A stretch of DNA of 64,000 bases from Plasticicumulans lactativorans (GTDB lineage: Bacteria > Pseudomonadota > Gammaproteobacteria > Competibacterales > Competibacteraceae), in NCBI RefSeq assembly GCF_004341245.1, contig NZ_SLWY01000013.1, positions 124,001 through 188,000 on the forward strand, read 5' to 3'. Numbering within the stretch: the stretch's first letter is position 1; the number at the start of each line of letters is the position of its first letter. The translations under genes were made by a program, and so were the position numbers. Below the pieces are notes generated by a model, which was not told where the DNA came from, ran no database searches, and saw only the letters and a list, made by a program, of their open reading frames with translations. This document shows, piece after piece, positions 57,086 to 64,000 of this stretch.

Positions 57086-57401
57086 GGGAGGGGGAGCGGC
57101 CGGGGCGTCGGAAGCGGCAGCGCGAGGGCCGGCATGGGCGGCCTGGCCTCGGGTACGCGACCGCCCGGCCGTTCGTCGCGCCCGCGGTCTCGGGAAACGC
57201 TCCGGAAAGTGCCGGCCGGCCGGTTGACCGGCAAGGATCGGGGCGGGCATCGCGGCAGTGGACCCGATGCGCCCGCAATCCGCGCGCGGTGGGCCTATAC
57301 CTTGGGGGTCCCGCCGGCCCCGGTGGGCGCGTGCGTGAAGGGTCGCCGTGCCGCGCGATGGCGGTGCGGCCGGACGGTATCCGCAGACGGAGGTGGCGCC
57401 G
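57086..57401. other. Intergenic region before cargo gene 5
   Basis: 316 bases with no convincing gene. It contains a small inverted repeat (gccggt-tg-accggc, 57219-57232) and the candidate -10 at 57295. Short frames here have no ribosome binding sites. Confidence 0.5.
57295..57306 (+). promoter_or_regulatory. Candidate -10 region before cargo gene 5
   Basis: CTATACCTTGGG, with TATACC as a good -10 match for this genome, 96 bases before the start at 57402. It shares CTA-N3/4-TTGGG with the operon promoter at 17093. Confidence 0.42.
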
Positions 57402-59153
57402 ATGATGTGCCCGGCCTGCTCGACCCGCAGTTCCCAGTCCGCGCCCAAGCCCGCGGCGAGCGCGCCGCGGGTGCCGGCGCTGCGTGCCCGCCGCGCCGAG
57501 GCCGGCGACTGGCGGCACCTGGCGCTGGCGCCGGCCGCGGGGCTGCGCGTCGGCGCGCCGCACGATGCCGCCGAGGCGCAGGCCGATGCGCAGGCGCGCC
57601 GGGTGCTCGGCATGTCGACGCCGCCGGGGCGCTGCGCCGGCTGTGCCGATGCCGCCGAGCCGTGCCCGAGCTGCGGCGGCGGCAGGACGCTGCGGCGGCG
57701 GCATGACGGCAGCTCCGGCCCGGCCCTGCCCCCCGCGCTCGGCCTCGGCAGCGGCCGGCCGCTCGATGCGGCGAGCCGGGCGTTCTTCGAGCCGCGCTTC
57801 GGCCACGACTTCGGCGGGGTGCGCGTGCACGCCGACCCGCGCGCCCACGCGGCGGCGCGCGGCCTGCACGCGCGGGCCTTCACGCTCGGGCACGACGTGG
57901 GCTTCGCCGCCGGCGCCTACGCGCCGCACAGCGCCGCCGGGCGCGAGCTGCTGGCGCACGAACTCGCGCACGTGGTGCAGGCCGACAGCGGGCCGCAGCC
58001 GCTGCGCCGGCGCCTGAGCGTCGACCCGGCGCCGCCCACCGACCCGCAGGATCCGCTGTCGACGCTGTCGGGGACGGCCTTCAGCACGCTCGCCTTCACC
58101 GAGATGGGGGCGATCGTCCACGCGCTGTGCGACGACTTCGACGTCGACGCTACCGGCGAGGTGGCGAGCACCGCAACCGGCGGCTGCGCCGACCCCGCGG
58201 CGACCGCCGCCGGCTCCAAGCCGGTCGGCTGCTGCTGCCTGTGCGCGCTGACCGACCCGGCCGGCGGCGCCTGGACCATCCACGTCACCGGCATCGGCGG
58301 GCCGCGTACCGTGCACAGCCCCGGCACGCCGGGCGGGGACTTCTTCCTGCACCCGCGCAATTCGAGCTTCGAGTTCGGCGCCTGGGACGTCACCGGCGCG
58401 CGCGTGGTCGAGGACCCGGTCGTCGTCGCCGGCCACGAGTTGTGCGGCCACGGCGCGCTGCTCGAACGCGGCCTGCACCCGGCCGATGTCGAGCGCGTCG
58501 ACACCGACGTGCACGACCCCACGGTGCGCGTCGAGAACCTGATCAAGGCCGAGCAGGGCCTGCCGGGCAATCCGCGCGGCCTCGCCGCCGACCCGCACCG
58601 CGGCGAGTCGTTCGCGCGCATCACGCTGCGCGAGTTCCCGTTCAACGGCACCTCGCTCAGCGCCCTGCCGGCGCCCGAGGCGGCCAAGCTGCAGCTCGCC
58701 AAGGACTTCATCAACGCCAACAACACCTGGGTGGACGTGTTCGGCCACAGCGACCCGGTGGGCTCGGCCTCGGCCAAGCTCGCGGTCAGCCAGGGGCGCG
58801 CCGACAACACGCGCAGCGCGCTGATCACCGGGCTGCGGCCGGTGTCGCCGATGATCACCAAGACCTTCAGCAACACCGGCGCGGCCGGCACCGGCACGGT
58901 CACCGTCAGCGGCAACCGCTTCACCCGCATCGAGGGGCGCTCGGACTTCGACCTGATTCCCGGCGCGTCCGACCCGCAGCAGCGGCGCGTCGACATCGTG
59001 ATGCCGACCCGCCCGGCGGGCGCCGAGGTGCCCAACGCCGGCACCCCGACCACCGTGGCGCCGGTGGGGCCGGCCTCGCCGCTGACCTTCCTGCAGCGGC
59101 GCTTCCTCGGCAACCCGTGCGACCAGTTGCTGGCGCGCTCGGCGTGGTTCTGA
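57402..59153 (+). CDS. DUF4157 eCIS cargo protein 5: Cys-rich, HELCGH motif, OmpA-like C-terminus
   Basis: 583 residues. N-terminal CPAC, CAGC and CPSC pairs could bind zinc. WRHLALAPAAG lies at residue 37, the DUF4157 module at residues 115-195 (LLAHELAHVVQADSG; HELAH 186-190). Residues 230-360 hold further cysteines (VGCCCLCALTDP) and VVVAGHELCGHGALLERGLH. This H-E-X-X-X-H is one residue longer than a zincin HExxH, so a metal site is possible but unproven. The C-terminus is OmpA-like: NTWVDVFGHSDPVGSASAKL, SQGRADNTRSALI, QQRRVDIVM. The start at 57402 has GGAGG upstream. The methyltransferase gene follows after 13 bases. Confidence 0.76.
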   Translation: MMCPACSTRSSQSAPKPAASAPRVPALRARRAEAGDWRHLALAPAAGLRVGAPHDAAEAQADAQARRVLGMSTPPGRCAGCADAAEPCPSCGGGRTLRRRHDGSSGPALPPALGLGSGRPLDAASRAFFEPRFGHDFGGVRVHADPRAHAAARGLHARAFTLGHDVGFAAGAYAPHSAAGRELLAHELAHVVQADSGPQPLRRRLSVDPAPPTDPQDPLSTLSGTAFSTLAFTEMGAIVHALCDDFDVDATGEVASTATGGCADPAATAAGSKPVGCCCLCALTDPAGGAWTIHVTGIGGPRTVHSPGTPGGDFFLHPRNSSFEFGAWDVTGARVVEDPVVVAGHELCGHGALLERGLHPADVERVDTDVHDPTVRVENLIKAEQGLPGNPRGLAADPHRGESFARITLREFPFNGTSLSALPAPEAAKLQLAKDFINANNTWVDVFGHSDPVGSASAKLAVSQGRADNTRSALITGLRPVSPMITKTFSNTGAAGTGTVTVSGNRFTRIEGRSDFDLIPGASDPQQRRVDIVMPTRPAGAEVPNAGTPTTVAPVGPASPLTFLQRRFLGNPCDQLLARSAWF

Positions 59154-59166
59154 CGCGGAGGCGGAC

Positions 59167-59826
59167 GTGGACGAGCGGCAGCGCGAACGCGCACAGATGG
59201 TCGAATGGCAGATCGCCTGGCGCGGCATCCGCGACCCCGCGCTGCTCGACGCGATGCGCCGCATCCCGCGCGAGGCCTTCGTGCCCGAGGCGCTGCGCGA
59301 CTGCGCCTACGAGGACTCGCCGCTGCCGATCGGCTGCGGGCAGACCATCTCGCAGCCGTACATCGTCGCGCTGATGATCGAGGCGGCGATGATCCGGCCC
59401 GGGCAGCGGGTGCTGGAGATCGGCACCGGCTCGGGCTACGCGGCGGCGGTGATGGCCGCGCTGGCCGGGCGCGTCTACACCGTCGAGCGGCTGGCCGAGC
59501 TCGCCACGCGGGCCGGCGAGTGCTTCGCCCGCCTGGGCTGCACCAACATCGAGCTGCGCACCGGCGACGGCACCTGCGGCTGGCCCGAGGCCGCGCCGTT
59601 CGACGCCATCCTGATCGCCGCGAGCGGGCCGCGGGTGCCCGAGGTGCTGCTCGAACAACTGGTGCCGGGCGGGCGCCTGGTGATGCCGGTGCAGGACGAG
59701 CACTGGCAGCAGCGGCTGGTGCGGGTGACGCGCGGCGCCACCGTCGCCGACCGCCGCGAGGAGTTCCTGTGCGACGTGCGCTTCGTGCCGCTGATCGGCG
59801 CGCACGGCTGGGCGGAGGACGCATGA
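59167..59826 (+). CDS. pcm: Protein-L-isoaspartate O-methyltransferase
   Basis: 219 residues that repair isoaspartyl sites by SAM-dependent methylation. The family start RIPREAFVPEALRDCAYEDS, LPIGCGQTISQPYIVALMIE, the SAM-binding motif I RVLEIGTGSGYAAAVM (about residue 80) and LVPGGRLVMPV are all present, so it looks active. The GTG start has GGAGGCGGACG upstream. It is not in the usual surE-pcm-nlpD setting but between two DUF4157 cargo genes, 13 bases after one and 38 before the other. It may modify or repair cargo proteins, or be a moonlighting housekeeping copy. Confidence 0.92.
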   Translation: MDERQRERAQMVEWQIAWRGIRDPALLDAMRRIPREAFVPEALRDCAYEDSPLPIGCGQTISQPYIVALMIEAAMIRPGQRVLEIGTGSGYAAAVMAALAGRVYTVERLAELATRAGECFARLGCTNIELRTGDGTCGWPEAAPFDAILIAASGPRVPEVLLEQLVPGGRLVMPVQDEHWQQRLVRVTRGATVADRREEFLCDVRFVPLIGAHGWAEDA

Positions 59827-59863
59827 GGCCGCGCACCGCCGCGCCGGCCGGGCGGCGCTGAGC

Positions 59864-61606
59864 ATGCTCGCCGCGCACGGCCACCGCGGCCAGGGCGAGG
59901 CCGCCAGCGGGCGCGCCGGCGCGCACGCGCCGTCCCCGCCGGCCCGCAACGCCAACCCGCTGTGGTCGGGGCTCGCGCTGCAACTGCCGGCCGGCATCGA
60001 GCTCGGCCGCGCCGACGACCCGCTGGAGCGCGCCGCCGATGCCACCGCCGCGCGCGTGCTGCGCGGGGCGCCGGCGAGCGCCCCGCCCGCCGTCGACCCG
60101 GCGCGCGGTGTGGTCCGTCGCCGGGCCGGGGCCGCCCCGGCCGCGCCGGCCACGGCCACGGCCGGGAACGGCGGGCAGCCGCTGCCGACGACGCTGCGCG
60201 GCTTCTTCGAACCGCGCTTCGGCGCCGACCTGTCGACGGTGCGCGTGCACACCGACGCTGCGGCGGCGGCACACAGCCGCGCGTTGCAGGCGCGCGCCTT
60301 CACCCTCGGCGAGCACGTGGCCTTCGCGCCCGGCGCCTACGCGCCGCACACCTCCGGCGGGCGCGAACTGCTGGCGCACGAACTCGCGCACGTGCTGCAG
60401 CAGCGTGCGGGCACCGGCGCGCGGGTGCAGCGCCAGAGCATCCCCGAGGCCGCCGGGCTCGGCACCGCGGCGACCACGGCGCCGATCGCGACGCTGTCGC
60501 CGCAGCAGCAGATGAACGAGGAGATCGACCGCGAGCTGGTGGCGATCGCCCGTGCGCGCCTGCTGCTGCCGTGGATCGACGCGCACTTCAGCTTCTCGCT
60601 CGCCGAGCTGCTGGCCGACGGCACGCTGATGGCGAGCCTCGACCTGCGCCGCGACCGCGCGCTGCGCGCGCGCATCTACCCCTTCCCCGGCAACCAGCCG
60701 CCGGCCGAGCGCGCGCAGGTGTTCACCGCCACCGCGACGGTCGACGCGCTGCTCGGGCCGGTCACGCGCGAGCACGTGCTGACGGCGCTCGACCTCCTGC
60801 GCGTGCACGGCGCGGTGATCCGCATCGGCCAGAGCGAGGACTTCATCGCCAGCATCACGCGGGTGGAGGCGCGCCTGGAGCGCGACACCTTCGACGCCGC
60901 GGCGACCGCGATCGAAACCTTCGCCGCCGGCTTCAAGGCGCGGGTGAACCGGCTCGACCCGATCGAGCCGGTGGTCGCGACCGAGGTGCTGCCGTCGGCC
61001 TGGGCCGCCGGCGCGCAGGTCGAGCGCGACGAGGAGACCGCCGCGATCGCCGCGCGCCAGCGCCTCGAAGCGCAGCTCGCCACCGCCCCCGAGGGGCCGC
61101 AGCGCGAGCGGCTCGCCGCCCAGCTCGAAGCGGCGCAGCGGCGCGAGCGCCGCGCGCAGGGCTTCCACACCTTCGCCGCGCCGGTGGTGCGGCTGCTCGA
61201 ACGCCTGCGCACGCGCAACACCGCCTGGACCGCCGGCACCTACCCGCGGCATTTCTGGGCCGAGTTCTCGGTCGACATCTTCCTGCGCGCCAACATCGAC
61301 GCCGACGGTTTCTGGTCGCGCCCGGCGGCGCGCCAGTTCTTCACCGACCTCAACGCCGCCTGCGAGGAAGCCACCCCGCCCGGCAAGTTCGCGTGGAAGG
61401 CGATCTACAACGACGACACCATCCGCACCGAGACCAACGCCCGCTACGGCGCCGGGCGCGTGCTGAGCGCGCCCAACCACGGCCCGGCGCCCGACCACAA
61501 GCTGCACATCCACCTCGACCTGCGCCCGCTCACGGTGAGCAAGGACGCCGTCACCGGCTACGACACCGCCACCGGGCACGTGCAGCCGAACCCGCCGGCG
61601 CCGTGA
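59864..61606 (+). CDS. DUF4157 eCIS cargo protein 6 with unrecognised C-terminal domain
   Basis: 580 residues. It has NPLWSGLALQLPAG at residue 31 and DDPLERAADA, then the DUF4157 module (residues 107-180, GGRELLAHELAHVLQQRAG; HELAH 172-176). The long C-terminal part starts QQQMNEEIDRELVAIARARL, with helices and RLEAQLATAPEGPQRERLAA coiled coil around residue 400. It ends with FWAEFSVDIFLRANIDADGF and a His-rich segment APDHKLHIHLDLRPL (about residue 542). The H-X-H-X-D could bind metal as in LAS-type peptidases, but I see no matching first half of that site. No OmpA-like domain. Confidence 0.7.
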   Translation: MLAAHGHRGQGEAASGRAGAHAPSPPARNANPLWSGLALQLPAGIELGRADDPLERAADATAARVLRGAPASAPPAVDPARGVVRRRAGAAPAAPATATAGNGGQPLPTTLRGFFEPRFGADLSTVRVHTDAAAAAHSRALQARAFTLGEHVAFAPGAYAPHTSGGRELLAHELAHVLQQRAGTGARVQRQSIPEAAGLGTAATTAPIATLSPQQQMNEEIDRELVAIARARLLLPWIDAHFSFSLAELLADGTLMASLDLRRDRALRARIYPFPGNQPPAERAQVFTATATVDALLGPVTREHVLTALDLLRVHGAVIRIGQSEDFIASITRVEARLERDTFDAAATAIETFAAGFKARVNRLDPIEPVVATEVLPSAWAAGAQVERDEETAAIAARQRLEAQLATAPEGPQRERLAAQLEAAQRRERRAQGFHTFAAPVVRLLERLRTRNTAWTAGTYPRHFWAEFSVDIFLRANIDADGFWSRPAARQFFTDLNAACEEATPPGKFAWKAIYNDDTIRTETNARYGAGRVLSAPNHGPAPDHKLHIHLDLRPLTVSKDAVTGYDTATGHVQPNPPAP

Positions 61607-61646
61607 GCGCACCGGCCGCGCGCCCGCCGACCGGGCCGGAGCGAAC

Positions 61647-62729
61647 ATGAAGGAAACCAAGCTGCAGAACCGCGCCGCCGGCGCCCTCATGGGCGCCTTC
61701 GTCGGCGACGCCCTGGCCCTCGGCCCGCACTGGTACTACGACCTCGCCGAGCTGCGCCGCGACTACGGCGAGTGGATCACCGACTACACCGCGCCGCGGC
61801 CCGGCCGCTACCACGCCGGGCTCAGGGCCGGCGACTCCTCGCAGGCGGGGTACCTCCTCGCGCTGCTGCTGCGCTCGCTGGTCGAGCGCGGCGGCTACGA
61901 CCAGGCCGACTTCTGCCGCCGGCTCGACGAGGAGCTGTTCCCGCTGCTCGACGGCACGCCGATGGCCGGACCCGGCGGCTACACCAGCCAGTCGATCCGC
62001 GACGCCTGGCGGCGGCGGGTGCAGCGCCGGCTGCCGTGGAGCCAGACCGGCGGCCACGCCGACACCACCGAGGCGATCGAACGCACCCTCGCGCTCGCGG
62101 TGCGCTACGCGCGCGACCCGGCGCGGCTCGCCGCGACCATCGCCGCCAACACCCACCTGACCCAGATCGACGACACCGTGGTGTCGATGACGGTCGCCTA
62201 CGGCGCGGTGCTGGGCCTGCTGGTGCAGGGCCACGTGCTCGACGCCGGGCTGTCGGCCACGCTGATGGGGCTGGTGAAGTCGGGCGAGCTGCCGTTCCAC
62301 GCGGTGACCGCCGAAGGGCTGAAGCCGCCGCACCCCGGCGACCCCGAACCGCCGCGCGCCGGCAACTTCGCCTCGCCCGACGCGCTGCTGACGCCGTCGT
62401 ACATGGCGGCGGCCGCCGCCGACCCCGGCATCCGCATCGAGCCGGCGTGGAAGGTGTCGCTGGTCTACGGCATGCCCTGCGCGATCTACCACCAGCTCCC
62501 GGCCGCCTACTACCTCGCCGCGCGCTTCCACAACGACTTCGAGGCGGCGCTGCTGCACGCGATCAATGGCGGCGGCCAGAACCAGGCGCGCGCGATCCTC
62601 ACCGGCGCACTGGTCGGCGCCCAGACCGGCCTCGCCGGCATCCCGCGGCGCTGGCTCGACGGCCTGAGCGACGGCCCGGCACTGCTGAAACTCGCCCTCG
62701 GCCTCGCCGCACGCGTCGGCGAGCCGTAG
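61647..62729 (+). CDS. ADP-ribosylglycohydrolase-family protein with altered metal-site motifs
   Basis: 360 residues of the ARH/DraG-like all-helical fold: LMGAFVGDALALGPHWYYDL, HADTTEAIERTLALAVRYAR, THLTQIDDTVVSMTVAYGA and LTGALVGAQTGLAGIPRRWL. ARH enzymes hold two Mg ions with DDT-type and GGDTDT-type motifs. Here the corresponding stretches read AGDSSQAGY and NGGGQNQAR, so several metal ligands appear changed, as in the crystallin J1 branch. The gene follows cargo gene 6 by 40 bases on the same strand. It may oppose an ADP-ribosylating cargo, but catalysis is doubtful. Confidence 0.75.
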   Translation: MKETKLQNRAAGALMGAFVGDALALGPHWYYDLAELRRDYGEWITDYTAPRPGRYHAGLRAGDSSQAGYLLALLLRSLVERGGYDQADFCRRLDEELFPLLDGTPMAGPGGYTSQSIRDAWRRRVQRRLPWSQTGGHADTTEAIERTLALAVRYARDPARLAATIAANTHLTQIDDTVVSMTVAYGAVLGLLVQGHVLDAGLSATLMGLVKSGELPFHAVTAEGLKPPHPGDPEPPRAGNFASPDALLTPSYMAAAAADPGIRIEPAWKVSLVYGMPCAIYHQLPAAYYLAARFHNDFEAALLHAINGGGQNQARAILTGALVGAQTGLAGIPRRWLDGLSDGPALLKLALGLAARVGEP

Positions 62730-62781
62730 GTGCGGCGGCGGGATGCGTTCGGCGAAGGTTTGGACGGAAGGAGCACGGTAG

Positions 62782-62808
62782 GTTGGGCTGAATGAAATGA
62801 AGCCCAAC
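62782..62808. repeat. Short REP-like hairpin
   Basis: gttgggct (62782-62789) and agcccaac (62801-62808) around an 11-base loop, after the last plus-strand gene. Elements of this kind (GTTGGGCT...AGCCCAAC) are dispersed extragenic repeats in many proteobacteria, and it may also stop transcription. Confidence 0.55.
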
Positions 62809-62906
62809 GTTCACCGCGTGCGCTCGGGAAGGTGTAAAGCCGATGCGCTATCGAAGCGCCGATGCCGCCGCCGCGGCCTGCGTTACTTCACCGTCAATCT
62901 CCCCGA

Positions 62907-63962
62907 TCAGCGTTCAGGCACGACGCTCGGCATCGGCACCGCCGGCGGGTTGCGTTCGACGAAGGTCGCGCGCTGGTGCCAGTACGGGTAGATCGGCGCG
63001 CGGGTGCTCGCGGCGTCGAGCCGTGCGACCTGCTCGTCGCTGAGTGCGAAGTCGGCCGCGCCGAGGTTGTCGCGCAGTTGCGCCTCGTCGCGCGCGCCGA
63101 TCACCGCGACCGCGACGCTCGGCCGGCGCAGCACCCAGTTGAGTGCGACCTGCGAGACGCTGCGGCCGGTTTCCGCGGCGATCGCTTCCAGTGCCTCGAC
63201 GATCGCGTAGAGGTGCTCGGCCGGCACCTCCGGGCCCATGCCGCCGAGCGCGGCGGTGCGGCTGCCGGCCGGCGCGGGGCGGTCGCGGCCGATCTTGCCG
63301 CTGAGCCGCCCGCCGGACAGCGGGCTCCACACCACGGTGCCGACCTTCTGGTCGAGCGCGAGCGGCATCAGCTCCCATTCGTACTCGCGCGCGAGCAGCG
63401 AGTAGTACGCCTGGTGCGCGACGTAGCGCGGCCAGCCGTGGCGGTCGGCGGTGGCGAGCGACTTCATCAGCTGCCAGCCGGAGAAGTTGGAGCAGCCGAC
63501 GTAGCGCACCTTGCCGGCCTGCACCAGGTCCTGCAGCGCGCGCAGTGTCTCTTCGACCGGCGTGCGGGCGTCGAAGGCGTGCATCTGCCACAGGTCGATG
63601 TAGTCGGTGCCGAGCCGCCGCAGGCTCGCTTCGCAGGCGGCGATCAGGTGATGGCGCGACGAGCCGACGTCGTTGGGCCCCGGCCCGGTGCGGAAGGTGG
63701 CCTTGGTCGAGATCAGCACGCGCTCGCGTCGCCCGGCGATGGCCTTGCCGAGGATCTCCTCGGCGAGGCCATCGGAGTAGCTGTCGGCGCTGTCGAACAG
63801 GTTGGCACCGGCCTCCAGCGCGATGTCGACGAGGCGCGTCGCTCCTTCCACGCCGGTTTCGCCCCAGGCGCGGAAGAACGCCGTGCCGCCGCCGAAGGTC
63901 GCCGTGCCGAGGCCGAGCACCGGCACCTGAAAACCCGATCCGCCGAGATAGCGGTATTCCAT
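62907..63962 (-). CDS. Aldo/keto reductase
   Basis: 351-residue NADPH-dependent oxidoreductase of the AKR superfamily (YajO/Tas-like group). Motifs are YRYLGGSGFQVPVLGLGTAT at the start, LFDSADSYSDGLAEEILGKA with the catalytic Asp and Tyr, LISTKATFRTG with the catalytic Lys, DYIDLWQMHAFD, and YVGCSNFSGWQL. The C-terminal cofactor region GRSVSQVALNWVLRRPSVAV and VIGARDEAQL is normal. The ATG at 63962 has AGGAG upstream. The substrate is unknown. It is convergent with the ADP-ribosylglycohydrolase-like gene. Confidence 0.95.
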   Translation of the reverse strand: MEYRYLGGSGFQVPVLGLGTATFGGGTAFFRAWGETGVEGATRLVDIALEAGANLFDSADSYSDGLAEEILGKAIAGRRERVLISTKATFRTGPGPNDVGSSRHHLIAACEASLRRLGTDYIDLWQMHAFDARTPVEETLRALQDLVQAGKVRYVGCSNFSGWQLMKSLATADRHGWPRYVAHQAYYSLLAREYEWELMPLALDQKVGTVVWSPLSGGRLSGKIGRDRPAPAGSRTAALGGMGPEVPAEHLYAIVEALEAIAAETGRSVSQVALNWVLRRPSVAVAVIGARDEAQLRDNLGAADFALSDEQVARLDAASTRAPIYPYWHQRATFVERNPPAVPMPSVVPER

Positions 63963-64000
63963 CGTCGAACTCCTGTTGCCGTGAGGGGCGACGCGGCCGG

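Noticed and set aside
59823-59861. A 12-codon frame between pcm and cargo gene 6
   Set aside because: Too short, no ribosome binding site and no resemblance to any peptide; probably chance overlap with the pcm stop.

Overview
The window is a very GC-rich chromosome segment with strong G/C bias at third codon positions. The gene content suggests a beta- or gammaproteobacterium: a PAP/PPK1 polyphosphate pair, long-form LeuA, an MsrQ homologue, a WcaJ-type sugar transferase and MscS-family porters. No rRNA, tRNA, CRISPR array or insertion sequence was seen. Genus-level assignment is not possible from the sequence alone.

Region 1 (1-17041) is mostly housekeeping: polyphosphate:AMP phosphotransferase (5'-truncated by the window), polyphosphate kinase, a Bax-inhibitor-1 family membrane protein, 2-isopropylmalate synthase, a small exported protein, MsrQ without an adjacent MsrP, a large MscS-type channel, a double-CDGSH iron-sulfur protein, a hotdog thioesterase, a nitroreductase, a MotA/MotB-like membrane pair of unknown role, an undecaprenyl-phosphate sugar phosphotransferase with a hairpin-rich leader, a phosphoribulokinase-like kinase and a small membrane protein.

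Region 2 (17198-44048) is a single-direction, tightly packed operon for an extracellular contractile injection system (eCIS; the Afp/PVC/MAC family of phage-tail-like particles). In order it encodes a DUF4255 tail-terminator-like protein, a carboxypeptidase-regulatory-like protein, sheath 1, tube 1, sheath 2, tube 2 (with a Gly/Ser/Ala insertion), an Afp7-like CIS tube protein, a 58-residue protein, a gp27-like hub, a gp5/VgrG-like spike, an unrecognised protein with a strongly hydrophobic segment, gp25, baseplate J, a propeller-fused wedge protein, a tape-measure candidate, an AAA+ ATPase, an Ala-rich helical protein and two fibre-like proteins that share an N-terminal module.

Region 3 (44223-62729) is the cargo region. 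Six proteins carry the DUF4157 (eCIS core) metallopeptidase-like module with a HELAH or HELTH motif, each followed by a different C-terminal part: Cys-rich plus OmpA-like; OmpA-like plus a second aspzincin-type metalloprotease; a 1484-residue giant with a downstream overlapping partner gene; two unrecognised domains; and a Cys-rich/HELCGH/OmpA-like protein. The set is interrupted by an ornithine cyclodeaminase/Lrp pair and a degenerate 21-bp tandem repeat, and it includes a protein-L-isoaspartate methyltransferase gene and a divergent ADP-ribosylglycohydrolase homologue. An aldo/keto reductase on the minus strand closes the window.

Inferred working model: the operon makes a contractile particle whose lumen or spike carries the DUF4157 proteins. 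Three of these also have a predicted peptidoglycan-binding OmpA-like domain, which would suit a bacterial or cell-wall-related target, or retention of the cargo at the producer's own wall.
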